DNA from: Uloborus plumipes
Taxonomy: Eukaryota > Arthropoda > Arachnida > Araneae > Uloboridae
Length of the DNA: 64,000 nucleotides
Assembly: GCA_038373865.1 (NCBI GenBank)
Contig: JAXGGA010000026.1
Location: 248,001 to 312,000, forward strand
Direction: 5' to 3'
Shown here: positions 27,174 through 39,440 of the stretch, in pieces
Position numbering within the stretch: the first letter of the stretch is position 1
Layout of the letters: the number at the start of each line of letters is the position of its first letter
Position numbers and translations under genes: made by a program
The notes under the pieces: model-generated
Seen by the model: only the letters and a program-made list of their open reading frames with translations
What the model was told of the DNA's origin: nothing
The model's database searches: none

Positions 27174-27184
27174 GGTTCCTTTTT

Positions 27185-27232
<48 letters not shown>

Positions 27233-27243
27233 AAAAAGGAACC
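27174..27243. repeat. 70-bp perfect palindrome around an AT run
   Basis: The unique sequence GGTTCCTTTTTCTTT is followed by an AT run and then by the exact inverted copy AAAGAAAAAGGAACC. The whole 70 bp is self-complementary. It marks the right edge of the 24569-27183 dispersed repeat. Confidence 0.9.
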
Positions 27244-30200
27244 GTTAGAGTATCATTTAGTTATTACGAAAACGTTTATAGTTTAAAAGATTTGCAGTCA
27301 TGAAAATTATTATGTTAAAGCAACATCAGTCTTCAACTAGAATTTCCAAATAGTGCCGAAATAGGTGAAAGTCGAACAGTGGGCCTTTTAACTATTTTTT
27401 CCCCTTTTTTTAAAAATTTTATTTCTACAATTTTTTATTCTTCTTCAAAGTATCTTGTTAATGTTTTCCCACTAGAACTTTCCAAGGTTCTAATCACCAC
27501 TCCTCTGGAAGTACTTCAATAAGTTAAGGAGCTTTTGTCTCAGCCACCTTTTTTTTTCTTTATAAGAAAAACATTCAATAGAACAATAATATATTTTAAA
27601 ATATTAAGTAGCAATAGAAAAATCATTGTAAAACGTTTTTCTAGACACATAAAATAATTGCCCTTGTTGCCCGTTATTGAAATATGAGGTCTTAAAGTCT
27701 GCCGATTATTTTTTGTCGCCAAATTAAGCACGTTTCAGTGAGTAATGGTGGACGTATTTCACAAGATTTGTTCATAGATGTCCTGCACAAGCAGATGGTG
27801 AAACGGCGTGATCAATTTGCCAATAAATATTTAAATTTGGCACTATTTTTATATCCCGTCTAACTTTCAGGCTTATATGTAGACAACGGGCGAACGAGGG
27901 CATGTAATTTTGGTGTTAAAATGTATCTTGAGATGCACTTTTGACTATTGCTATTAACAAGCACCACACAGTATCGTGCATTTCTGTCTTGAATGAATGC
28001 GATCAATGATTAAAAAATAAATATATAAATAAAAAACAAAGAAAAGAAAAGAGATTATCAATCTCCAAAAATCTGAAATTAAACTAGTAAGGGGACAATT
28101 AGAATTCAAAATAAAAATGAGTCAAAAGACCTAATGTAAGAAGCGAGTGATGTGATGCTTACAAATTTCTAAGAACAAAAAATACGATTCACCAACTCTT
28201 AGTTTGGAATAAAAAAATCCAGAAAATTTGGATTATCGGGTAATAACTGTAAAGGCCTGAATCTTATGTTTTAGTCAATATGAAGGAACGTGCAATGAAT
28301 TTGTTGTCATACTGCTTCATGAAAGCAATCAGATCGGAAGTACAGTAAAATAATGCTGATATATTTTCCTCAGTTGGTCAGAATCACTGCAATTTTTCAT
28401 ATTTTGCGGCTTTTGTCGAGGTAATTACAAGTACCCCATGAATATATAAGAAAACACCCTAGAAGGTATTCATTTATCTTCAGTGTTCTTAAAGAATTTA
28501 AAAAAAACCACCTTGAACCAATACAACCTATGAAATGATTTTTAAGAAGACATACAATAGTTTAAAATAAAGGATGTCATAAGTGGTCGTAATTACATAA
28601 ATACCCTAAATGAATAAAATAATTAAGGATATTTTCAATGAAAAACTTTAACAGTGTTATTGTTTTTCTAAAATATTATTGCTGTGATCAGTGAGGCGCA
28701 TAAAAAATAGTATTCACCAAAAATATTTGCACAGAATCTTTAAAACTACGTATAATACATGAAAAGGGGAAGTTTAGAGATAAAAAACACCTTTTTAAAA
28801 TGGACATGTTATTGATGACATATGTTTCTTTTCTGTTTATTTATTTATTTATTTGTTTTGAAAAAGACGAGTGGTGTTTTATGAAAACATTCCTACTTTA
28901 GCAAAAACATAATCCACCAGGTAATAGAGTATGCTTTGTACAATCTTGCAATTTCTTTTACATAAACAAAAACTATATTTTTACAAGACCCTGCTAATTT
29001 AAATATTTGAAGCAGTCAGTGTGCTGTGGATTTAACAGCAAAACATAATACTCTCTCCATTTTCTTATACTGAAGAAAACTGATAGAAAATTCTTGAATT
29101 CTGACAGCGTGATCAAGAAAATGTTTGCCCGTGGGGGGAAGACTACAAGTCAGTGGTAGTGGGGATTGACTCGTAAAAATAGTTTTGGAGAACTTTTCGC
29201 GTTACTGTTTTGTGTTTTCTTTTATTCCATCAAAACTGTTCCGTCATTTCTCACTCAGCGTGCAGCTATTTGTTTCAAGTTGACTTTATGTCCTGAATTT
29301 CAGGTGTAGTTTATAGATGAATTTTATTTTACGACGAGAAGTATTGTAAACTAAAAGTTCAATGATAAATTTTATTCTTATCAGAAAAACTTTTGAATCT
29401 GTACGTGCATAAATAAGGTAAAAACTAACTCAGGTACGCGTGTAACAAGGTGGATCATTTAATGATTGAATTTCTTTAAAGGTAGGAAGTTAATATTGAT
29501 AAACTTTGTAAGTTACATTTAAAAAAAAAACGATCATGGTTTATTTACTTTTGTAAGAAGGTGCTGATCAGGACACCAGAATGTCCTCCCCCCTCCAAGC
29601 TTCGCAGGTATTCAAAAGTACACACTCTTGGCTGCCATTTTAGAATGTTTACAGGGTAGTTTATCCTTAATGCCAGTATTTTTTAAGGAGGGGTCCGGAT
29701 GCGAAAGTTGGCTATTCTCGTATCAAACCACTACAATACGCCGCCAAATGTATTCTTTTGATTCAAGATTAAAAATAAATAAAGAAAATAATTAATTAGT
29801 TAATTAATTAATTAAAATACATTATTGATTAAATAAATTAGCATTAATATACCAAACAACTTTTTACTAAATATTTAATTAAATTACCGAAAAGTACAAT
29901 AGTTTTTATATATTTACTCTTTTTTATTCAAAACTTAAAAAAAGACCAATAATTTGAGATACATTGAAAATCTTCTTTCACTTCTAGAATATTTTCTCTT
30001 TCATCCTCTCGTGCGTTTTTCAAAAAAGACAATAACGTGATTTGTTTTCTTTTATGATTTTGACCACTTTATTTTGATCACTAGGTTTTAAGTCGTAAAT
30101 CCTGTTTCACAATTGAAAATCAAAGTGGATTTATTCTGCTTCGATAGTAGAACCCAATAATTCATTTACAAAATCTTTGAAACGTGTACATAATTAAGTC

Positions 30201-32058
30201 CATTAGTAAATATATATGTACATCTTTATTTATTTATAATTTATTTATATGACTTAACGGATTTCACTGCATAGATAATTTGTTACTGCAAGTTCGTAAC
30301 GATAGAGATTACATTAAACTGTTTTTCATCTGATTAGAAAATACAATTTTCAGTGACTTACATATTTTTGTCTATAAAGTTTTCAAAACAATATGATTGC
30401 TGCAAATTAATGAAATTAAAAATAAAAAATGTGTAGAAAGGTGTCATATATGTCGCAAATAATATTTTGACTTATATTAAGCTTTAATGTTAGCAATAGG
30501 TTTTAAGTTGCAATTGCTTTAACGAGCAGTAATAAATCTGAATATAATATTGATTTTTCAGCCTCTACGTCTGTATAACTTTATTCATTAAATGTCCCTG
30601 TTATGAATACACGGAAAAGAAATTTTTTCTCCCCATTGTAAAATTTTTGAAGCAACTGTCAGTAAACAACTTTTACGCAATAGATAAAAATATTTTTTGA
30701 AATACAAAGAATTTAAAAGTAACTCTGCTAAATATTTCAAGTTAAATTTTTTATACGCATTGAATTAAAGTTTAAAATTTAGTTGCTTAATTCAAAAACA
30801 TATTTCAAATAACTACTTTGAAATAACTTGTGGTAAAAATTTTTGTATGCGATCAATTAATATTACGTCTGGAGATCTTAAAGCAAAAGAAGTTTTATCA
30901 GTCATTATTCCAATTGTCACTGCATTTTTGAAAAATATCTCAATTTTTCGTTTTAAGTAAGAATACTCTGAACGTATTTGCGATACTAATGCAAAAATAT
31001 TTAACTTACGTAAGCATTTAAAATTCTGTAATAAAACGCGATCACCCAAATCTATATTGTCGATATGAATAAATCCCTATTCAAGCCACGTGCTTTTATA
31101 GTTGCAAATTTATCAAAACATCATAACATTTATCAATTTCGACAATGTTAGCATCTTTTTTGCTATGAATACGCTCTTCAACGTACATAGAATGCTTTCT
31201 TATTTACTTGATGCATTAAAATTCAGTAAGATGTTGAAATGCACCTTTCATTGAAGAAAGCTTTTAAGGAAGGCCGGATCAAGCCACAAGAGCAATTCAA
31301 ATAGAATTCTTTGAAATTTAGGATTCCCTCTTAGCATATTTTCCCTGTTTCTTTGATATGAATCACGTCTATTATGCGTATCTATTCGACGTAAGATCAA
31401 AAGCGAGAAATCCACATTTTTATGTGAGAATATCTATAGCGGAAAAAAAAGACTTGGTCTTGTAAATTTTGTATATTTTTCAACCTAATCTTTTATAGAT
31501 CAAAAACGTATAAGTTATATAACAGAGAACATAAAATGCTTTCTTTGAAGAAGAAATACATTTTTTATGTGACTGCAAATTTTAGAAATGACAGTTGAGA
31601 TCAAATGAATCACTCATTAAATTTGTAATTTATTGATTTGTTGGTAAAACACTTTCCGTTTTGTGCAATAGAAGGGAGAAAATTTTTAATTGGCATTCTA
31701 AAATTTCAAACAAGGTGAAATCTTTTTGAATTGAACTTAAGTGCATTCTGTGCAACTGAGCAGCTTCTTTCACATTTGTTTAAATTCACTTTATGTTCCA
31801 CTAAAAACTGTACACGCATCTTTAGCCTAAAGGTTTTGTTGTAAATTATTCCGGAAGTTTGGTAGACGATTGTACCTTCCTTTTCTATTATTCATCTGTT
31901 TTCATTAATGTTTTTAAATTAATAATCTAAGAGATATTTAAAATGGTTAGTTAAATATGCTACTTAAGGTTTTGAGAACTGGTAAACTAAATATTTTGGC
32001 CATTCTGTAAAATAGCGTTAATCTGTGAGAATGATGTTAGGGTTGAAAAAGTCAGTAT
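27244..32058. other. AT-rich stretch, mostly without recognisable content
   Basis: It contains one copy of an old dispersed repeat (27560-27845) and several tetranucleotide runs (about 28835-28857 and 29788-29815). A GC-richer patch at 29570-29750 may be a repeat fragment. The minus-strand frames at 27540-27731 and 30813-31049 lack family motifs. Confidence 0.5.
27560..27845. repeat. old dispersed repeat, copy A
   Basis: It aligns by eye with 33140-33394 in the same orientation. Shared phrases occur in order: 'tttctagacacataa'/'tttctcgacatataa', 'gaaatatgaggtc'/'gaaatttgaggcc', 'tgtcgccaaa', 'gtgagtaatgg', 'cagatgg' and 'aaatttg'. High divergence indicates age. Confidence 0.5.
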
Positions 32059-33003
32059 GGGCGATTCTCTGTAAACTCGTCATTTTTCACACGAAATCTG
32101 TCCGGGCCGGTTTTTTGAAATGTTCGTATAATTATAATATTGTACTATTGCTCAGAAAATGAATCTATTACTTTGGTTTGAAAGAGGGTCAATTGAAGTT
32201 TGAGTTTTTCTGATAAATCATGATAGGGGGTAAGTCCCCCGCCTAGTATAACTAGGCAGGTGACTGTGCCAGGTAACCGTATTTTTGCTCTTTGTTGCGT
32301 AATATCTGAAAAACTATTGGAACATAATTAGTTATGAGACTACCTATAAATTCAGGCACAATTCGTGGACATTATAACTAATATGTTTTATAATTAAATT
32401 AATTGACATTAATAAAATCACTTCCCAGAGGACTGTTTTCGCAACGACCCTGATGCATACTTTCATTACAAATGTGGCTCTCAAACCAAGCAAAGTAGCG
32501 TTTCAGCACCGTTCTTAGCGATTTCGGCAAATTCACACTGATTACTTTAATTTTCATGCCAAAAAGAATTTGCAAAAGTTATAGATTTTTCGTATTACAG
32601 CTTTGAATTTGTTGCAGGGGACTGTTTGAAAACACTTCGGACAGAATTTACATGACAATTTTAAGTTTTAGAAAAACGTAATTATACCATATTTCATAAG
32701 ACAAATATAGCTTCATTATTCTATTTTTAGATATTAATTGCCAAATGTATGTAGTGTTAATAGGTCTTTTGAAATACTATCTTTAACAGTTAGACTATGA
32801 GATTAGGATAGCCAGGGGACTGTGTTTTTGGTGCTTAGATAATTTCTAGAAAAAAAAAATAAATTGTTATTACTCCAAATACAATTGGGCCACAAAGTAT
32901 TAGTGCTTTACTTGTATTAAGAGCGATAATTACTTTATTACACTTTATTATTTTTAAAATACTCAGTCCGGACAAACAATTACCAGTTTACAGAGAATCG
33001 CCC
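32059..33003. mobile_element. MITE with GGGCGATTCTCTGTAAACT termini
   Basis: Perfect 19-bp inverted ends (32059-32077 and 32985-33003) bracket 945 bp of non-coding DNA. Further inverted similarity continues inward (TGTCCGG near 32099 and CCGGACA near 32968). The interior carries two adjacent hairpins: GGGGG-TAAGT-CCCCC at 32226-32240 and GCCTAGT-ATA-ACTAGGC at 32241-32257. A phrase containing GACTGT recurs near 32262, 32431, 32620 and 32818, a spacing of about 170-200 bp. No clear target duplication. Confidence 0.75.
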
Positions 33004-36000
33004 TTATACAGAGATATAATTAATTCCTTCCGGAGTTTCAAAGCACTATAATTAAAAATCAAGAGTAACGCAACAAAAAGGATAATTCAAAAAAATACAG
33101 TAACCGTTTGGGAGGATCTTACGAGGAAACTATACGCTCCCGTAAGATTGCTAAAATAAAATTAGTTTCTACCGAAAGGGCATTGCAAAACATGTTTCTC
33201 GACATATAAGTTATTTTTCCTCATGTTTCAGTTATAGAAATTTGAGGCCTCGGAGCCTGGCAAAATTTTACAAAATGTCGCCAAAATTAGTTTCGGTGAG
33301 TAATGGAAGATTTCTTTCACACGCAGTGCAGATGGATTTCTTTCACATGCAGAAGCGAGATACTTTTCGAGCCAAGTCCTTAAATTTGACTTAAAACTTC
33401 AGCAGAAATTAAATATTGGAATCTCGACTAAAGGTGAAATAGGGCAAATAAATATTTTGTAAACAAAAAAAAAAATCACTATACTTCTTTTGATGTTTAA
33501 CTACAAGGTGGTTATAAAATAAATGGTGGTGTTCAGAGCATAAACTACCCAACCCCCCGCCTGTTCCACCTGAATGATATCTCCTACTTGGTACTTCAAG
33601 AGCCTACTTTTGTGAATATTGAAGAAATAAGTGCTAAAAAAAGCAATACGCACCACTTTTATTTAGTACAAATGATTATTGCTTACGAAGGAGGTTCAAT
33701 AAAATAATCGTGTAATTTCAATTTCTAAAAAAAAGGAGAGGGATACCAAAACTTGCCAGGAATAAATTTCTGCTCAGAAACGAGGATTTTTGGCTCTATT
33801 CGTGTAGGATGGGGCAGTACTCCGCATTCAAATTTGGGTCCAGAGTTTTTAGTGGCAAGATTTATTTGATAGCACAATCCTTATTCGTACATTTTTTAGG
33901 GAATGTGTGGTAGTCCAATCTTTCTCCTTGCAACTTTTTACGGTGTAACGTTTTTTAAATATAATGTGAATCAAGAACGTGTTTCCGATATCGCAACTTA
34001 AAAAAAATAAAAAAAAGCTAGAATAACGTTACAAGTAGGGCAGATTTGTCCGAATATAAAGACAATAATGCGTATCGTACGCAGTCCTTGGGACTTAACG
34101 GTGGTGTTTATATTGCATTTGATTTGCGAATGAAAAATTATCTGCTATAAATAAAACTGATGTGCATTTTGTCCTTCAATATTCGCTGTAGTATACCTTT
34201 TTCACGCCGAAATTTCCCCTGTGGGTGAATGTTGAATCTTTTTTTTATTGCTTTTCTTTTAGAAATTGATATTTCGTAGTCTACTATACCCATGGAATGC
34301 TGCTTTTTTCTGCTCCGTGCTTCACTCACTAGAGGGCTCTGACCACCTTAAGTTATTTTATAACTAGACTGCATTTCAACTGTTTTTCCTTTGCTAGAAA
34401 GCATTTCATGTTCTCTGTTTTTATATTTATGCTAGTCGTGTAGCTTCTTGGTTCGTTTAGGTATGCATTGGCGCTTGTAGAAATTTAACGGCGCTGTTAG
34501 CTGCTGGTGGCAGCGTTTGAGTATTTCATAAGGTCACCTTTGTAACGATTGAAAACTTCAATCCCAATATCATATGTTTCTTCCAATGGTTTGAATTTTT
34601 TAGTGAACAGTTTCGGAGTATTTTAAAGAAATTTCTAATTTAATTGTACGGTAGTTTCAGACTTATGATTTTTGAGATTTAGATAAATTAGAGAAAGTAC
34701 ATTAACAGCGTAATACACGGTGAGTTCGGTTTGAAAGCTTCTAAAGACATTACTTTTCATTTTGAACGTGGCACTAAGTGTGAGTATCCAAAGTGTGAAA
34801 GCACAATGCGGTTAGCTACTGCAACTTTGTTACCACATATAAACTGAAACATTGTATTTTTAAAGATCTATATTTTTAAAAGTTGACAAAAGTAGTATTT
34901 TTTTCAACGAAGAGTTTTTATGTCTATAAAATTAAGTAAAAGTGGACACTTTGCAGTTATTTTCCATGTTTTTAGTAAACTTCAGCAGCTAGAAGATTAT
35001 AGTCTTTGCTCGTTAAAATGATCTTCTAAAAGAATTTGGTCAATAGAACAAAATGTTGCTATAGCGTAGATACATGTATGCGCTATTTTTGCCCATTATA
35101 TATTCTCAAATTAAATTAAAAAAACAGAAAACATATGTAACAAAGTTTTATTTTAATTTAAAAGAAAAACGAAACAAACAAAGTGGAGAAAAAAAACTTA
35201 AGAAGCAATTGTTATTTTCTAAGTTTTTCTTTTTTTCTATCTTGTGACAATATGGGACATAAACTATACCTAATATGAAGCTTTATGTTTTTAAGCGCAT
35301 TGTTCTTTTGTAAATATTTCGCGGAAGTACGATCTTTCTAAAACCACTTTGGAAGTTTAAAATATTTCGACAGTATGCGGATTTTACCACCTAACTTAAC
35401 TTTTTGACATCAAAAAACTGCTTTGAATTAAAACAATTATCTTTTGGAAACATAAAATTGAAAACATTTATTATGAAAGTAATGTCCTTGATGTTGAAGA
35501 AAACTGACAAAACTATAACTTCGTAAGCTATATTAAATAAAATATTCATTATGGGTGCTCTATCAGGTGTTAAAAAAACCATGCATCCATGGATTATAAA
35601 ATGGGACTTAATGCATCGTTGGCTATAAGGGAATGGTCAATGTAATTTGAGGTTGTATTAAAAGAAAATTTCGTCTTGTTAAATATACACATATCCCTTG
35701 CATTTGTACAGCCAATGTATCTATTGGTCATTAAAGTGTTAAGAAAAAGGAGTAAAAAAAGAGGTTCTTAGTACTTTGAAGTTAATACCCTAATATTCAT
35801 AGCGTATATAATTTATTAATACTTAATATAAAGTGGTGTGGCCAATACTTTTGTTAATTAATTGGTTTCTTAATGACTTGGTCTTTAGCCAGGAGAAAAA
35901 AATCAAACAGAGAAAGTAGCTTAATATGTTTTTACCTATTAAAGATAAAATAATTGAATAAACATAATCCGCCAAAACAAATAAATAAATTTAAAAAATC

Positions 36001-37604
36001 CCAAGAGCATCTTAATTTCGGTAATAACATCTGCATTTAAAAATTGCATAGAAGTTATTTTGTTCTTTTTTTTCCTTTTCACTTTCAGTCGTACCAGCTA
36101 ATATCTACACACATCCATTTGTCAGTTTTTTAATTCAAATAAATATTTACTATCTTTAAATATGCTCCCAATGCCATTGAGTTGCCGGTTTAACTCCTCA
36201 AATGCAGATATTTTAGCTCAAAGTTTTAGCATGTGTGATAATTCATGGAACATTTTACCATCAATAACATGTGAAGGGTTCTATACTTTCTTTAAGAATC
36301 TTTCTCGAGTATACAATTTCTAAAATACGAAAACAAAACAAATAAAATTATTACTTCTGTGATACATGTAAGAAAAAGCAACGCTCGAATGTAGCTCAAA
36401 TATCAATTAGAATTGTAGACACGTTTTTGGTATTACAGGCAGCTTATTTTTCAGTGCAAAAAAAAAGAAGAAAAAGACTACGGATGAAAAGACACTCCAA
36501 ACAATTTGTTACATAATGTCCGAGTATGTGAAAACATATATTTCCCAAGAAACTATTAGGAAAACTGGTTTGCCATTATGATATTCGGTATGCATTTTCA
36601 TATCAGGACCATATACATTGAATATGCACATACATGCATTGAGTATCATGCATTATAAAAGCAGTTGTTTCTTCGATATGTAGATTTATAACAGTCAATA
36701 ATGCTAATTTATATGAATGCATAGCAAATGCCAGAGCTTTGTTCTAGAAAGGGGTTTTGAAGCTTTAGACTGTTTTAAATATATATTTATGAGGCTTTTC
36801 AGACCCATTTTAATGCATCATTCAAATAATACCTAGAACGAAATGTTTACATGTAATAAGTTTCCGATTTTGATTTAAAAAAACTTTCGACTAGTTAATT
36901 TATTAACTGTATTTATAACTAAAAAATGCACTTAAACGCACGTTTATATATTTTAAAAGATTTTTTTTAAGGTTTATATAAAGCTACGTTTCAAAACTAG
37001 TATTCAAACTTTCAGAACATTATCACGATAGCAATAACGTTTTGAATATGTTTCAGCTCCAAAAATGTATTCGCATTTTTTGAAAAAAATCTAATGTTAT
37101 TTCAAAAAAGCAGAAGTTTCTTTCAAGAAGTATAGATGAGAGAGACATTATGACTTATTCACTTACCGGTTGAACTTGGTTGGAGACGAAATCCCTAACG
37201 AATTCGACAGGGAGCTATTCTCGTCCTTCTCGATATCGAAATTAAGCTGATTGTTTCATTTACCGTCGACTTCAATTCAAAGGCTCAGCTCTCTAATTGG
37301 TTGTTTTAGTGATTTAAAACATCCAAACTTTAAATTTTGTGCTAAATTTTTGGATTGCTACTGCAATTTTAAATGAAGCCGATTCCTTAAAAGATGGGAG
37401 AAAAATATGCACAATTTTCAGTTTCTTTTTTAAAAAAGAAAGCAAAAGAAAAGCATTGAAATTAAATTGCGCTTTTTCTGAATATCTCACATGCAAGTTT
37501 AATAGTACGAGATCTTTGCTTCTAAACAGTCCCCATAATTCAACAGACCTGTAGGAAAGATGAACTTCTGAAGCGAAAAAGTAAATAATTGTACAGACTT
37601 AGTA
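33004..37604. other. AT-rich stretch, mostly without recognisable content
   Basis: It includes copy B of an old dispersed repeat (33140-33394). The short minus-strand frames (34138-34329, 35391-35582, 37314-37496) have no family motif. Nothing else recognised. Confidence 0.5.
33140..33394. repeat. old dispersed repeat, copy B
   Basis: Partner of 27560-27845, same orientation. This copy also has a short internal duplication of the 'gatttctttcaca' and 'gcagatggattt' phrases near 33308-33355. Confidence 0.5.
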
Positions 37605-38053
37605 GGGTAAGTGCTCCAGTAGTCGGCCATTTAAGAGATCTTTTGTGGATCTTGGCTAAACTAGAACTTTCAGCTATCAATACAGCAACAAAAACAAGGT
37701 AAAACTTTAGAATTAACCTTTCTGATAGTGAATCGCCTACTTGTTTCAGAAATTAAAAAAAAAAATGTTAAAATCCAAGCTGCTGTCAACACTAGTAAAT
37801 GCTCCAGTAGTCGGCCACAGAATCATTTCAGCTGAAAAATAAGCAGAATCGCAATCTTGGATGACGGGTACACCATTCAAAATGAAATGACTAATTACTA
37901 ATTCAAAAAAAGTACCCAAAACTTAATTGCCACTGGTTGATGATTGAGGATAGGTACATGAATGTGTGAATGCGTCATATCTGATTTTGAATTAAAAATG
38001 TACTATTTATGAGGAGTTTATGTCATTGTGGCCGACTACTGGAGCACTTACCC
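37605..38053. mobile_element. TA-flanked MITE with GGGTAAGTGC termini
   Basis: A 449-bp non-coding element. Its ends are perfect inverted repeats of about 25 bp, beginning GGGTAAGTGCTCCAGTAG. TA flanks both sides (37603-37604 and 38054-38055). A third, internal copy of part of the terminal repeat (GCTCCAGTAGTCGGCCA) lies at 37801-37817 in the left-end orientation. Confidence 0.85.
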
Positions 38054-38055
38054 TA

Positions 38056-39214
38056 TTTTAGCTGCACGAAACTACAATCTTTTAAGATAACTGAAAAATG
38101 AAGTATTTAAAATAAGAGGAAAGTCATTTCTCGTATAATGCGTTGAGTAAAACATTAGTATATTGAAGCAAAATGATTCGACAGATGAAAGTACGTATTG
38201 TTTGCTACTGTTTGACTTTTTTCTTTAGCTCTCGCGCTTGCTTTCTAAATTCAGCATTAATGACAGTTCTTTCCAGAAGCTCTTTTTTGATAGTGAATTA
38301 TGTCAGTAGTTTTCTTTTGGTTTTTAATGAAGTTTTATTTCATTCTGCTACGAACTTATTAGTTTGTAAGTTTCGCAGCTTATCTCAATTTTGAACGTTT
38401 AAAAGCTTAAGCAACTAGTTAGATTTTTCCCTTGTTGTTTAAAAAACACCTAAACGAATATCAAATTAAGTTTTTAAAAGTTCATTGTCTGCAATTGAAA
38501 AATGTTTTCGTCTTACCTATTTGTATTAGAGTAGTATTATCGTTCCTATTTAGTAGCATTATGCATATAAGGTTACTGCACGCAAATGTGCTTTGAAGCT
38601 GTGATCTGGAATAGATTTTATTTTGTTGAATAATGACTGTTAACGTTTTAAACATTATAAATTTTGAAAGCCAATGGAAAATTTGAAACCAACAAGAAAT
38701 GTGCTGAATTCCACCAGCTCGGGAAAAGAAGAAGAAAAATATGCTGATAGTATTATTTAAATGATGGTTATTTTAAGTTGAAGCAAAATTTACAGAATCA
38801 CATAAAATTTAATAAACATACGTATAACGATACCATGTGATGTATGTGCTGATTAAAAAATAATACAAAAAAACTGACTCGTTCACTAGTGGTGTTACTA
38901 TCTAACGGCAGCATACAAGATTAAAAGCACTTGAAGTTTGATTTTGTACAGTCATTTAGAAAAAAAAAAGAAAAGTTCATTTTTCGGCTATTACGCGTAT
39001 CAGTAAAGTAAGTAAGATGACAGTCGACACCTATTAGTTTTCTTCAAATCTACGTAAATTTCAAAACATTTAAGACATATTTTAATAATAATTTCTTTCA
39101 AATATGGATCTTTATTTGCCATTTCTGCATTCATTACTTTTAAAGCGATAGAGTTTGTCGATTAGTACCTAACTGATAGGCCATATTTGCCTATAACTGA
39201 AATCTATGGTAAGT
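38056..39214. other. AT-rich stretch without recognisable gene
   Basis: The frame at 38173-38394 is hydrophobic (Phe, Ser, Leu-rich) without family motif. Nothing else recognised. Confidence 0.5.
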
Positions 39215-39440
39215 TGCTTGACTATCGAGGGATGGAGAGTGAAAGGGAAGAAAATGTACTCTAACTTTTTACGCCCTTTACCTTAGAGTCCGATTGCAGG
39301 ACTTTTGCAAATACATTTAACCATCAAATACCTCGCATATATTTAGAAAGTTTTTATGGAATCATCCATCGAACCCATGAGCATCTGATCACACGCCCAA
39401 TGGCTTAACCATTACACCCACATCTTGAGCGATTGCAATT
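39215..39440 (-). mobile_element. old tRNA-derived SINE copy
   Basis: On the minus strand the head reads GTAATGGTTAAGCC (A-box region), then GGTTCGATGG (B-box-like). A body phrase, 'aatcggactc', corresponds to 'aatcggtctt' in the SINE at 26396, and the end has a 'catccctcgat' phrase like 'catccttcatg' there. Divergence is high and boundaries are approximate. A tRNA pseudogene alone would not explain the shared body. Confidence 0.5.

Larger units (their letters stand above)
24569..27183. repeat. TA-flanked dispersed repeat with internal ~0.4-0.5 kb units
   Basis: The block starts with 'ctagctgacccggccacgcg', right after a TA run. It ends with wording typical of invertebrate dispersed repeats ('aaatttggttaaaatcgg', 'cagtaactgaggagtcc') before another TA run. 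Its left third consists of three direct, partly shortened copies of one unit, at about 24620-25139, 25140-25517 and 25518-25660. Shared phrases include 'ttaatattacacaggtaaa' and 'cccgaaaaggtacgatattt'. The short frame at 25164-25388 lies within unit 2 and is not conserved in unit 1. The element class is not assigned, and treating both ends as one element is inference. Confidence 0.55.
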
